Numbered from the stretch's first letter, positions 11,540 through 24,500 are shown. The stretch is 64,000 bases of DNA from Pseudopyrenochaeta lycopersici (GCA_003313425.1 NHZP01000023.1:186001-250000); one strand, 5' to 3'. Notes: generated from the letters alone by a model not told the origin. Numbers and translations: made by a program.

Positions 11540-14500
11540 TTATGATGCTCCGCGTAGAGCAATATCCAGCTCTTTCAGAGCACAACAAGCTGCAATCACT
11601 CTGAAGCTCTGCAGTTCATCTTTGAAGCGTCCTGTTCTTCGTTGTGAGACTCTCTGCACCTTCATGCAGCCCACCTCAAGACAAGCTATGCTCAAAGCTA
11701 AGGACTCTCTACCTGAGGCCCTGGAATGGTAACTCCCATTTCTTATGATTCTTTGAGTCCAATCCACAATGCGGCCGAATTCATCTTTGAGTCGGAGAGA
11801 TCCATCTCGCTGCCGTCGTGTTTGCACTCCAGATTTGTTGAATATGGTGCCAGTAAAAACTTCCACTTCAGTAATTTCTTTCGTGGCGTGGTCAGAATAT
11901 TCAAGTGCCATATTGGAGATAGCGTCCTCATACCTGCGTAGACTATTAGTAGGAAAGCAACGTAAAACAAGTACATAAAGCGTACGCATTTCGAATTTCC
12001 CACGCTTCTGTCTTTGCACTGCTCCAGCGAATACCACCCATTTTTCCGTTACATTCAGCGTTGATGTATCGAAGTATTTCGTCCCAGATGTTTAATGTGC
12101 GATCTATGGAGATTTTGATGTCTTGATACCAAACCTTCCTCTCATCAATTGCTCTATAGAGCTTACCATTGATTTTATCTGATTTATAGAAGAGGAATTT
12201 TGGTCCATCACCATCGTCCTCGTCGGTATCGTTGGTTGAGGAAATTGATGGCTCGTCGAAGCAGATTTCCCCCCGGTCTTTGATATTCGCGGGTGGTGCG
12301 GGCGAAAGGCTGCGGTCGTGTTAATAACTTCTATACTTCATATGGTGTTGTCTCCCGCAATAATGATTATGATAGGATTAGTTTGTTCTTGAATTTCTTT
12401 CCACTTTTTTCAACGATTTCGGTAAAAGTCCTCACTGAACAAAAAACATAGTGGGCGTTATTTTGTAATGTGAGAATAGTGAGACAGCTTACAAGTCAGG
12501 TCGGTATTTATTTGATTTAATCTTCTTGAGCAACGCAATTTCCGCCGGTCTTCCGGTCTTAGAATAATCAACGCCAATTGAGTGCATCTCAGCAAGCAAT
12601 TTACAATCTAGGGGGACGTCAGCGATCTTTATACAAGAGCCATAGGGGCAATACCGGGATCGAGAGTTCCCATATCTCTCTGGTCGGCAAGTATCATGTG
12701 CTTTGTAGCAATGACTCCCAACTGATCCGTTGCCATGAATTGGATAAAGAAGTCGGACATGTCTTCGCGTTGTACTTCCCGTCCTATGCTTAATTGCTCG
12801 GCACGGGGATAGTCTGCTGGTTCATAAACACGAGTGCATCCTTGCACCGCTTCTGGATCCCAGATAATGCCGTAGATGTCCCCATCTAAGTCACCTCCGC
12901 TGAGGCAGCTTGGAAGGTCTCGCTTACCCTTTTGTGAGAAGATGATACAGTTCCTCAATGATCGAAGAGGATGGTGATCAGGAGGGACGACATTTGTAGC
13001 AAGTTGGATATCTCCCGGGTGTAAAGCAGGCGAGCGCGTGATGATCATCTGGCGATTATCCAGGTCCATCGCACGATCATAGATGAAGACGGCTTCGTCA
13101 AACGTGACATAAACTTCCCCTTCTTCAAGGTAACCAGTTTCATCCATTACTCCGAACAGCGTCACACCGCGAGGAACTGGTATTTTTGCTTTATGTTTCA
13201 GCAAACGAACCTCACGAAGAACCGTTGCTTCCACAACGGAGCTCATAAAACGATCTCCCCTGTAATCGATACCAATTGAATCAAGACGTCTTAGAAATTG
13301 TGGAAATCCAACCCGATCAGCGATGTTTTGTCGACTCAAAAAGTTGGCTGTGTTAGCGATGTGAGCAGTAATGAGTCGAAGAGTACGCATGCGGTCCTCC
13401 TGCCGTTGAGAGAACCAGATTCCTGGCACACCCATATCTTCTAGAATTTTAATAGTCTAGTTAAAGAGAAAATCAGTAAATTGAACTCTTCAAAGCACCT
13501 GTCAAATTTTACCTGTCGAAGTCCTGGCAAGAGTTCTGGGACACACATACCTGTCGATTGAGCACCATAGGTATTGGTTTATTGGCCATATCGCAGATCT
13601 CCAAATTCTTAATGTCTGTGCTCCGAAACTTCACCATTGAGGGACGAATCTGCATGATGCAGCCTTGCAGACGAGGATCGAGTGAGAGCATGCCCTTCGC
13701 TCCTCCCCAGCGGATCTGAAAACAGGTAGGGGCGTTATTACGCTGTAAAATAGTAGCATGTATGGCTTCTAGCGCCGATCGAGATATGGTTCCAACACCG
13801 TCGCTAAACACGCGATCGCCATCTTCTGATTTGAGATCAGATATTTCACACACTTTAATGTTGGATTCAGCAAGTGCGACTGCAACAGGAGTTTCGGAAA
13901 AAGCTTGCCCGATCCGCGCAGCGCAACGCGCTGGCGAAGTGATATCTTGGAACCTTCCGAGGAACGATATTATAGAGAAATAAGTCTGAAGCTTGCCATC
14001 ACAGAAGAATGGGGCCATGAACCAGGCAGTGTGACTTCGGAGGGAAGAATGCGAGAATCCGAGAAAGCCATAAACTCTTGCCCCGATGTTAATACCGTGA
14101 TTGAACACATTTTTGAAGCGCTGGTAGATATCGTCATTCGATACCCTCCAGTTATATTGTAAGTCAGCGCCATCTTCTTCACAAAATTGCACTCTGAGAA
14201 AATATTCAGCATGGTCGGGAAATCGTCGCAAAATGCGATTCTTTGCTTCCGGTTCAGGGCCATGCAGAGTCATTCCAGTGGGCGTGATGTTCACTCTATG
14301 GATCATGGTTAGGCTCAGGCGTCCCTTTTCCTACATTTAAGTAAGCACTCACGTCGGAGACTCAATTAGGTTGGCTTACTGAGATTAGGTCCTTGCCGAA
14401 GCCTTCTCGCAGTTCGTGTTCGTTGTCTTCAAGGTATCTCCAAATCTCATGGGCATCAAAGACCGACGCGTCGGCACCAGGGCCAGGAAAAGGAATTTGC

Positions 14501-15729
14501 GAGAACAGTCTCCTAATCGCCCTAGCCGTTATTTGAGAAACCTATGTGGAAAGGTCCTATTAGCTTTCATAGCGGTTAAATATGCGCTCATCTCTTACTT
14601 CTGTCGCCGGCCTAGCTAGGTTTTCTCCCGATCGTCTTATCATCATCTCTAGAAGCTGCTGTACAGTCCATGGAAGAAGGAAATTATTCCTGACTAATGC
14701 CTCCAGTTGATACAGCACCTCAAAAGGTATCACCTGCGAGCAGTTATTGATTGTTTTGTTGAAGTTCTTCATACCGTCATTTAAGCTATTATGCCGATGT
14801 GATGGCAATGTAACAGGATTGTTGTAGTATATCGTAAATATGGCACGCTCATGCAATCTTCTCGTCGTCTCATCGAGGTTCACTGGCGAGACACATATCT
14901 GGTAAACTAGGGACTGTCCTAGCGCCTCGCGTTGGCTGCCGGTCCCACCAATCAGTTCCACAAGTCGCGTCTTTGAAGCAATCACAGTGTTTTGCTGTAA
15001 AGACAAGCCAGCCATAAGCTCAGCAAGAGCTGGGTTCTTGATAGAAAAGAGTCGTGGGGCTTCCCACAACGTCAATGTGAGAGCTGCGGGCCGAGTGCAA
15101 ACAGCCATTGCTTCCACAATGCGATGAGGTATTTCGACTCTCTGCTTGCCATGCTTTGCATCAAATTCGATGATGATTGCATGTTTTACAAACTTGGCGA
15201 ACCCTTTCACAGTCTCCCACTCCACATTTGGTGTATAGGCCAGCTCGCCATTATTGTATTCGTAGTATCCGCTCGAGAGCGACTGGACAGGCAATATCAC
15301 CTTGGCCTCGCTGGGTTGTTGTATTTGCCTTCTTGTGTTAGGGGAGAATTCAACTGGATTGGTCACACTTGATACTCACTGTTGTTTTTCACGACGATCT
15401 TCGGCTGACCTGGTCAGGCTTTTCAGAAGAAACTCGTCCGGGACTTTGTTGCTACGTTTACAGTCCACGTTATTTCCCAAGATGATAAGTCGAGGGTCGG
15501 ATCGTGAGCTATTGACCGAGTTTGAGCGCAAATGGCACCCCCACTGATATCGCTTTATGAAACGTTCACCATCTTTGGGACGTAGGAAGACGAGAAATCC
15601 GTAAGGTTGTTTGCGTGGTTTCTGGCAAGACCAATCCTGAATGCCGAGGGCTTTTATAAAGCGACTTAATTGCTCTTCAAGGCCCTGGTCAGTAAGGTGT
15701 GGTGGTAGATTATGGAGGAAGACCTCCAT
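11540..15729 (-). CDS. RNA-dependent RNA polymerase (QDE-1/SAD-1 type)
   Basis: Eight exons: 15380-15729, 14599-15331, 14380-14541, 13551-14330, 12655-13456, 12493-12607, 11986-12309 and 11540-11942, totalling 1222 aa with all phases closing. The introns (48, 57, 49, 94, 47, 183 and 43 nt) have GTAAG/GTATG-like donors and mostly good branch sites. The N terminus is RRM-like (EVFLHNLPPHLTDQGLEEQL). The middle has the RdRP-family block KGRLSLTMIHRVNITPTGMT, and the catalytic loop is SGGDLDGDIYG, with the metal-binding DLDGD at about 12878-12892. The C terminus contains QTRRQRDGSLRLKDEFGRI, typical of the family. Fungal RdRPs make double-stranded RNA for quelling, meiotic silencing or small-RNA pathways. 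The start at Met 15729 matches the usual family start at the EVFL block; 15777 is an in-frame alternative. It appears intact although it borders an AT-rich, RIP-like island. Confidence 0.88.
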
Positions 15730-16979
15730 TGCGGATATTGAAACGCTGAGGTTAAGTTCTGAAGCGGGGTTGGGCAAGAGTAGGGTAGCACCTGTCTTAC
15801 TAACAACTATCCTAGATAAGGTAATAGTCCAAGCTTAGCCCTAACCAAAAGCAGTAAGGCGTTATTGATTCACATGTAGATGCATAAAGAGCTAGGTCTA
15901 TTAAATTTCTTCACACTTTAATCTAAATAAACTCCCTATCTAATATAGCATAGTGTAATTAACAAAGTTAATTTATACTATACTGTCTTAGTAATTATTA
16001 TTATTAAATTTATTAATATATATTTTAGTTAGATAGTTAGAGCTGTAAATTAAAGCTAAAATAGCTAAATATTTATAGTATAACAGACAGTGTAGGTGGA
16101 ACTTCCTCTGCAGCTGCAGCGTGCGGTAAGTTATCGTGTATATAGTAGGTATCTGTATTCATAGTAACTGTTCTTTGTTCTTCTAAGTACAGTTAAAGAG
16201 AGTTCTTATATAGGGGGTACAGAGCTTTAGCCTTAGTGCTTAAAGCTTCTATTATTATATAATAGCGCGTAATAGCTTAACGTCGCGCGTACTAACCTCA
16301 TGCATTGCGTATAGACAGACAGAGCGTAAAAGTAATAACAAGATATATTAAATAATATAGAGCGAAATGCTATTATAATCTAGTATATATGTAGTAGAGT
16401 GTTATTAGCCTAAGGCCCATTGACTTATGTACTAGGCCCAGTTGCAGATTAATAAAGACAGATAATAATTAGGTCATAAAAGTTAAGTTTAGGGTTAATT
16501 TGAACTGCCTAATAAGCTACTGCTATACTGGTTAAGAATTGCGACTCTAGTTTGTCGTGCATTTGAGATGATAGCTTATTATACTTTTATTAAGACAGCC
16601 TAGTAGCCTAGTGAGATGCCGATAACTTCAAGACAAATACATAAGTAAACAGACTATATTTAATTAATGTTCTATAAAAGTTTTAGCGCTAACAGAGATA
16701 GTGTTACGCACTGTACTGTAGTTTACCCTATTATGGATAGCAGAGCGTTATACACGCATTTTCTTATCAAAATTTAGTAAAGGTATTTACTTTCTAAGCT
16801 ATATATCTCTTTTAAAAGTAGCTTTATTAAAAACCTCTCAGTACATTTTTAAGAGATATTTCATAAGAAATTAAATTTATCTCTGTAAATTTATAGAACT
16901 GCTTGGATATAGTTCTGTTAAAAGTTTTATCTTTAAAATTTTCTACAAAAATAGTAATTAAGAAGAAAAGTTTATAGAA

Positions 16980-17400
16980 TATTAAAAGTTTTAGGCTTGT
17001 ATGTAGTAATAGGATTTGTAATAAAAGTCTAAAAAGCTTATTTAATTCTTAGATTATTCTAGAAACCTAATATAACCTACGAAGATAGGCTCTAGGTAGC
17101 GAAGTACTACAGGACGCAGCTTAAGCATGAAGGGCTGGTAGAGCAATTTACAACCTATCATCTAAAGAAGCAGAGGTTATATAAGTAGATAAATAATCTA
17201 TTAGAATAAATTACTAAGGAAATACATTATAATACATTATCTAATGTATCTATTTTAAAAAAGTTATTTAAGAAGTAAACTGTAATACATCTTAATAATA
17301 AAGACAGTGTGCTAATGTACTTGGTGGCGTAGCCACAATAAGCATCTCAGTTGGGCTTAGATAAGCTTAGCTGATAAGATCTAGATATAAAAAGGGAGAT
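16980..17400 (+). pseudogene. Decayed ORF of probable transposon origin
   Basis: Reading frame 3 from about 17060 gives a protein-like stretch with KPNITYEDRL, VAKYYRTQLKHEGLVEQF, TTYHLKKQRLYK and NTLSNVSILKKLF, interrupted only by TAG or TAA codons at places where glutamine (CAG/CAA) would read naturally. That is the mark of C-to-T change at CpA, as RIP makes. The polypeptide is Lys/Gln/Leu-rich and helical, and the downstream frame continues through QASQLGLDKLS-like residues to about 17370. I do not recognise the family with certainty; such segments occur in large fungal element ORFs. No ATG or intact domain remains. Confidence 0.5.
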
Positions 17401-17827
17401 AGATAGAACCTCTTAGAGGGCATCGAATTCACAAAGTATTACCCACGTTGTACTATTAAACCCTGCTTCACCAGAGTTTCAATCATTCAATCCATCGTTA
17501 CCTGTCCATTTTTGTCCACCTCGTTACACCTTTCGCATCTCACCATCTTTACCAACACAAGATGTTCAGTTTGTTTCCAGTGTGCACAAGGTTACCATCG
17601 AAAGGGAGAAGTTAGCTTAGGCCTCTGTTCCTGCACAATAGAGCCACTAAAGAACATATAAGAAGGCTTATAGATAGACTATAGATTATCTCTTTATAGT
17701 TGTTCTAAGTTACTTATAAAAATCTAATACTTATTAAACTCTTAACCTAGAGTACCTAAGTCTGTACTTAATACAGTAATCCTATTATACTTACCATTAT
17801 CTAATATAAAGCCTTTAGATCTTGTCA

Positions 17828-17938
17828 GGGTTCAATCCTTCCAGGTTACTAGACGCAGGTGAAAGGGTTCAATCCTTCCAAGTTACTAGACGCAGGTGAA
17901 AGGTAACGATCCTTCCAAGTTACTGGACGCAGGTGAAA
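17828..17938. repeat. Three tandem copies of a 37-bp unit
   Basis: Units 17828-17864, 17865-17901 and 17902-17938. Copies 1 and 2 differ at a single base; copy 3 has a few changes at its start (GGTAACGAT instead of GGGTTCAAT) and one near its middle. Each unit contains CCTTCCAAGTTACT (CCTTCCAGGTTACT in copy 1) and ends in GACGCAGGTGAAA. The first two units carry GGTTCAATCC, which resembles the B box of RNA polymerase III promoters, though no partner A box is seen. Confidence 0.9.
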
Positions 17939-17966
17939 GGTAACTATTACCTTTTACCTTTCACCT
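17931..17966. repeat. Perfect 13-bp inverted repeat closing the tandem array
   Basis: Left arm AGGTGAAAGGTAA at 17931-17943 and its exact reverse complement at 17954-17966, with a 10-nt loop. The left arm overlaps the end of the third 37-bp unit, so the array ends in a strong hairpin. It could be an element terminus or a recombination scar; no function can be assigned. Confidence 0.85.
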
Positions 17967-19203
17967 AGCTGGATAGCTGGATCGGGACTAGCCTGATCTA
18001 GCTCATGTATTTAGGCAGCACCTCTCCCCCGAAGGTGAGAGGTATCTGCTATTTTGTCTATTACTTCAACTAAGACCGTCCCAACTGTGCGTGTTGACTG
18101 CCTTACAGATTTACTAGTACGTAAGAGGATCCTAACAAAACTAACTTAGAAAGATAGAAAAACACATATTTAGCTACAACCTAAGGACTACTAACTTTTT
18201 TTTAAATTTTATTTAACTTAGAAAGGGTTAAGAAGTTTTAAGGTATTTACCTTACTAGCTATAGCTAATTACTATTTTATTAGAAAAATTAAAGAAACGT
18301 ATATCAAACTAATTTTTAATTTTACAATGTAAGGTTAGTCTTCTATATCTTTTTTATATAAAAACAGTAAAGTTGTTATAAATAAAATATTTATTAACGA
18401 GATATATAGCATTGAAGATAGGTAGTTTCCCTAAATTTTAGTAAGGAAATGCATTTATAACGCTGTCCTCTCCATAACGGGCTAAACCACGGTGGACTGA
18501 CGAAAGCTAGTACTGCGAAGCAAGGTTTCAGACAGACCCTGCAGGCAGTTCTGCAGAAACTTGAATAGCTATGTACTATCCTATGCACGAGAACAGCTAT
18601 CGCTGGTCACTCGTACCTTTTTGGTTGCATGGCTTGGTAGGAACAAGCCTAAGTCATTGTAAGGATACAGCCCTAGGCCACTGCACTACTTAGCCAATCT
18701 GCAAAATGTATATTAAGTGAACATTTATGAATGGCCTAGGATAGTATATATAGAGCTTAGGGTTAACCCTTACAGTGATAAAAACTTTGAAAGAAACTAT
18801 AAGAACACAATAACCCAGCTAGACACCATAATCAATTTATTCCTGCAACACCTAGTAATTTACTTGCGCTTTATTTATAATAAACAATTATGAAAATCAA
18901 TTAATACGTGGGAAATGTTTTACGATATAAGTATTGCCTCAGAATAGAACAGTACGAGGGAACCTTGCTACACTTCTACTTATTAGTATTTACACTTACT
19001 GTTTTCATAATCATCTTACAAAGACTTATATCCTAGTAGGTAGGTTTATAAGAAGACCTTCTCCAAATATAAGTTAAACCTTCTATGAGAGGCTTCTCAA
19101 AAAAGGGTAACTGAAAAGCCCCAAAAAGGGAAGTTAAGAGACCTTTACTCAGCAGACATGTATAGAGACTAGTTATTTTTATGGAACTTTAAATAATTCA
19201 AGA

Positions 19204-21501
19204 CTACATAAGTCGCAATTCCTCAAAGGGTATTCCCATATGCAAAGCTTCTCCAGCCATTAGACCGTATGTGTAGCACTCGCCGACAAGCCTATATCCG
19301 CCCACAGCGGGAAGTCTCCGCAAAATGAACGGAGTCTTGCCACCATCAAGAACGAATACCGAATCTCCAGCCTGAGCATTCCATGGTGCTAGACCAATAT
19401 AACCTCTTTCCGTGATAAACATTGCACGGTGTGCGCAAGCTTTGTGTATGCGCTTTGCATGCTCTCCATATCGCTTAGGGGCAGTGAAGACACCCCATTT
19501 GAGTGGGTTCAAGGATGCCATGTCTAGAGAGCCGCCGATATTATCAACTAGATGGTCAAACATGGCGCTCTCCATGTTTCTTAGCTTGTCGTGCATGGTG
19601 ACGGTGTCCCAGATCCCCTTACCCGCAAATTCTTCGGGAAGTGGAACATCCTCAGCCCATCCAACCCTGTCGTACCAACATTCGACGAGGAGTCCATCCT
19701 CTAACGTAGCTGCTCTTTCGCCTGCGCAGTCTGCGATATGTGTTCGCCATGTTGCATTCTTGCGACCGAGAGATCCTCCGTAGGGACAAGCAGGCGGCTC
19801 AGTGGTAGCGAGTTTCTCCCAGCTTTTCAATACTTCAATTCCTTTCCTTGACACAGGTGGGATATCTGAAACAGGGTGCCAAGGTTCTGCAATGCTGGTG
19901 ATGGTATCAAAATGGATTCCAATCAAATTGAGATCCTTGGATAGTTCGGAGTCCTCCCTCGGCTGATGGGATGCGACGCCTGCCCAGAACTGAGCATTGT
20001 CATTCGACCAGTCCAATAATGGTGCTGGATCCCAGTGTGTAGGTTGCTCCCAATTCGGAACCCAAGAAGGTAACTGTGACAACTCTTTTCTTATAGGATC
20101 GATTTGCTTTCGTCTCGTTTCTATTGGTCGGAAACGTACATCAGTGCGTCCCAGATTATCCCAACGCTTCTCCCATCCCCTGGGCAGGAAGCGCTGCATT
20201 ATCACCGACTGCGGGATTTGAGCACCTAAATTTGCATACGGGCTATTCAGTTGTTCTGAGCGATTATTCCAGTTGAAGTAGTAGCATGAATCCCCCTTCT
20301 GGACTCTCTCCCAACCCGGGGGAAGACGCACCCAGCCATGATGTACAGGCTTGCCAACTTGATATTGTACGGCGCATCGGATGTCATGGTACTTCGCCTG
20401 GTCATGCAGGCTGTATGCGTACGATGGACGCACATCTCGGCCGACGTCGCGCCATTCTCTCGCGCAATTGAGGATGTCAAGCGTCCTTGTTTGGCGGATT
20501 ATGTCTCGGGTAAAGCTGAGATACACATCATGTGTTGAGTACTCCAAGTTAAGTGATGGTTGGAAGCCGAGTGATCTCTCGACAAGACCAAGAAAACCAT
20601 ATATGCGGTCTTTTGCTTCTGTGCAACCAAGTCTGCGAAACTCATACATGAGTTCGTAGACGCTCACTTTCCATCTTTCTTCCCTCCACCGTTGGCGAAG
20701 GTTACTAATGAGTGTATGACCGCTTTGTGGCAAGGAGGTTTCATCGTTTAATACGATTCCAAATGGCGCTACGACATTTTTCCCCCACGCTGCTCTTTTG
20801 ACAAATTTTTCTACACTATCCCAAGGTGCAGACTCTTCGCCACAAATAAACACTAGTTTTGTTGCTACAATAGCTTCCTGCATGATCCATACTCGAGTCC
20901 ACCAGGGTCTAGTGAGCAAGTCCCTGATTTCGCCAAACTCTAATTCAGTCAACAGATATGAGGACATTTGAGCATGCTCAGTGCTTTTCCAGCGCTCTCA
21001 GACAGGAGGCAGAATACCGCGGTGTTTGCGATCAGCTTTCCACATCTTCCACCCCAGGGCCAGTTGAAAAGAGTCGGTAAGAGCTGTCATGCCTACGGTG
21101 CTGTAGTAAGACGGCTCACCAAGCCACACACAAACTTGGTCGGCGCGCTCATAAATTTTCCTCATTAACGGTAGTTGGGTGGCTTTCTCAGCATTATCTT
21201 TTTGATTGATACAGACAGCATCAACCCAGAGTGCACGTTTCGCGGATCTCTTTCGCAGTCGCCGCAAAGCCGCCTGGAGATTCTCAAAGATTGGAAAAGG
21301 TTTGCCAGAGAGTTGCATAGTGCCTTGGTTCATTGGCCCACCCCATGTGTACGATAATGCCTCATACGGAACGTTAGTTTGGAGGCTCACTATACTCATA
21401 TCACATTGTATCAGTGACTCGAGCTTTTTAGCTGGGTGCAGTATTAAAAGGCGAATCTCTTCGAGTTCAGGTCGCAGGGAACGGTATTCGAAACTTGCCA
21501 T
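19204..21501 (-). pseudogene. HET-domain gene with WW-like repeats, broken by one TGA
   Basis: A single 766-codon frame runs from Met 21501 to the stop at 19204, interrupted only by TGA at 20998-21000 (codon 168). Reading past it continues directly into the HET fold: before it YEALSYTWGGP, LWVDAVCINQ and ERADQVCVWLGEPSYYS; after it TRPWWTRVWIMQEAI and AKDRIYGFLGL. No legal intron fits, since the candidates would be 27 or 41 nt or shift the frame. Two WW-like repeats follow: LPPGWERVQKGDSCYYFNW (about 20239-20325) and LPRGWEKRWDNLGR (about 20095-20187). Each keeps the first Trp and the LPxGWE opening but has lost the second Trp. The C-terminal block (RGYIGLAPWNAQAGD, GECYTYGLMAGE) is well kept. 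Either this is a recent pseudogene or allele, or the stop is a sequencing error, or it is read through. The short product would be 167 aa, carrying only the first half of the HET domain. Confidence 0.75.
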
Positions 21502-24500
21502 GGCGTTAAAGCGAAAGCTCTAAGGGAACTAATAAGCTTAGAAACGTAACGTTTGTACACGCGGTTTTATTCTCCTACAGCTGGACATTGTATTCATATA
21601 CCTCTCTCACAGAGTTCTTGACTCAGCCTTGTCGATCATGCCCTTTACTAGCTTCAGCTCTGTCGCTTAACCTTGCTATTGAAATACGGGGGGTGGTCTG
21701 TGTTGCGCTATACCTAGAACGTGATTCTTAAGAGCATGGTTTGTTCTATACTAGAAGAGGGCGAATCACCAGGCGAATCGCAGAGCATCATGTACTGTAG
21801 CAACTGAGCTATTCTTATCCTTAATTGTAAGAACGCAGGTCCGCTCCCACTGCGCCTTGCAACTACAGAGGTAACAATGATCTGCTATCTGCAGATAGTA
21901 ACTATTGTCGTTGCTGCGCACCCAGCCAGGAGCCTACCTCGGCTCTCAGCCTTGCAGCCGAACATTAACTTTCACCTCAACTAAACCATCTACTTTTCCT
22001 CCTGCGAGCGTAGCCCTATGCGTAATATCCGGGAAATAGCTAGTAACCTTATAGAGATTGTGTCGATGGAGCATCCATTTATACTCTCCAGTTATAATGC
22101 TTAAGTTATAGCGTAAATACTTTTTAGATACAGCCTTAATACTGATATATTAGAGCATCCAAACATATAAATCTAACGCTAATGCTAAATCCTATTAAAA
22201 GTAGGAATTCCGAATACTTAGGGTTGATAATATAACTAGTCGTATTATTGCTGCCCTTTATTTTGGTATTTCTAGAAGTAACGCGCGTTGTGCCACCCTG
22301 GAATTCAATTTGAGCTTATCGGGTGGGGGATCAGCGCCTTATTAAGTGGTTTGTCAAGAACCCCTTAAATTATTGAATGATATTGGAGCTGGAGTTATGC
22401 TCGATGCCTCACCATAAGCTTTTCTACCTTAGATGGTTCCGTTAGCCCGCTCAAGTGCATATGTCACTATCCACTTAGCAGTTTGTACAATTACAGGCTA
22501 ACTGCGAATGACATTTTGGAACTTTATATCGGTATGGTCCGGGCATGTGCTTCCTGTTTTATTATCTATGATTGCTTAATGTTGGAGGGTAAGCAGACAA
22601 AAGTCCATCCGCTTGTTACATGGTATTTCCTTGTCTCAGCTAATGCATCACCCGCAACCTATGTAAAATGATGCCTGATTTTGCTATTTATTTACTAACT
22701 GAGATATGAATGCCAGTGACCGAGGATACAACCAGTATCACGAACCCTACTTCTATTTTCCTAGTCTTTCGACCCGCAAGGTTGGCTAGCAGTTTGATTA
22801 ACTCTCACTGGCTGCAGATTGTTGACCTTGGAATGAGCGTGAAAGCATCAAAAATGCATGCTCTGAGTTTTCTACGCCACTGGGTCCATGGTACGCACAT
22901 TAGAGATTGATTAATGCTGACTGCGAAGTTGAATAATACTGTAATAGTTTGGTTGGATCGATGCGCATCCCTAACATGCGACGTCCTTGTGGACTGTACC
23001 TTCGGATGATGGGTAAAATGCCAGAGAGTGGAAGAGGGCCTCTTTACTGATGGCATCAGGCTGGCTTGATGGGCTCCCCTTGCAGAGGTGCCACAATGTA
23101 GCCCACGCCTAGGGCATATATTATTAACAAAGTAGCCCTAGGTATTGGTGATGCTATGGTCACATGGCAGTGGAAGCTTGTCGCAATCGGTAATCTTCGC
23201 AGTACGTGATCATGCAGTGCATTGCGCCATGGCTGCGACGGCGTGCAGCTGCAATGAGTGGCCGTGTTAACTGCTTAAACTTAATAAATGCGAGTTCTAT
23301 AAAGAAGAAGTTAAATTCTTAAGATATACTATAAGTATATATAGAGTAAAGATAAGTAAAGATAAGGTAAGAGTAGTAAAAGAATAGCCTAAACCTAAAA
23401 TAGTTAAGGATATATAGTTATTTATAGGATTCGCTAACTTTAACTAATAGTTTATTAAGGACTTCTCTAAAAAATCTATCTTACTTACTAATGCAAGAGT
23501 GTTTCTTTAGGTCAGACGCAGGGATGATCTGGGATGTGTGTGTGCCGGTTCGTAGTCTGCTGTGAGTCTCGTCGTGTAAACATCAGCTCACATTGATTTC
23601 TGTTGTAGGGTTGGCATTAGGTTGACTCTCCTTCCGGTACAAATTATTGGTTTTCTAGGGTGACTCATATAGTCGACGATATCGCTCATGCACAACCACT
23701 GTGGCTGAGCTGCCACTGCAGCCTCTATACTCAAACCTGTGCGGCGATAGAGACGAAACAGAGCTGAATATCGTATAAAAGGTTAATCAGCAATATGAGA
23801 CGGGTGATGGTGACCAGAAATGACTACAACCAAGACTATTCGAGCAATGCCTAGCCTGCCATGCCACCCATATTGCACAGTGGTGAACTTAATGATACCC
23901 TTATAAACGAGTGCTTAGGAGGTAAAACAATCGAGAAGATCTCCAAAACCATGTTCGGGCTTACTTTAGTGCTGGAGGACTAATTTATGTGTTGGTCCAT
24001 AGCGGGCCGTATATATTGATCAAAGAAAGAATAAGGTATATCTTCTATCTCTGAAATCTAGGCATAGTATGTAGATAGTATCTTCAAGCACACCTGCAAA
24101 GAGCACTGTATTTAGTGCGTTGAAGTTAGTATTCTCTCACACTGTGAAAGAGGGTTGGCATATGGAGATAGGAGACATTTTGGGTGGGGCAGTGGCTAAT
24201 ACTAGCTTATCTTGATTGCCGCAACTTTCCGGCATTAGCGTGTGTCACCCTGGAGAACGAACTCTGCGCGGAACTGCACCAATAAGTTTGATGATGATCA
24301 CTGGTCATGCCTCGAACCAAAAATGGTCAGGCTCGAGAAATATCCGGTATTTGTCAAGAGTTACCCGGCCTCTGTTACCGCTTTTCTTTTACAAATATAC
24401 TGAGCAATCGATTATGGAATATTTGTGTCAACTTCCATATCGAGTCATATCACACTCAGGTTTTATTCATTACTTTTTGTTCCTGCGTCCCCGAAATACC

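Larger units (their letters stand above)
15730..19203. other. AT-rich island, probably RIP-degraded repeats
   Basis: About 3.4 kb, strikingly richer in A and T than the flanking genes, with stops in every frame and no intact ORF. It contains the coding relic near 17.0-17.4 kb and the tandem repeat at 17.83-17.94 kb. Between 17430 and 17620 lies a patch of ordinary composition, possibly the edge of a second inserted sequence. This is the usual look of RIP-mutated transposon DNA in Pezizomycotina, but which element was inserted is not clear. Confidence 0.65.

Noticed and set aside
16000..18400. Possible CRISPR-like array because of the 37-bp repeats
   Set aside because: The units are directly adjacent without spacers, and the host is a fungus.
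18600..18700. Possible LTR end in a patch of ordinary composition
   Set aside because: No second copy, TG...CA border or target duplication could be found.
20960..21010. An intron that would remove the TGA in the second HET gene
   Set aside because: Candidates are 27 or 41 nt long or change the frame, and the sequence on both sides of the TGA reads as continuous HET domain in one frame.
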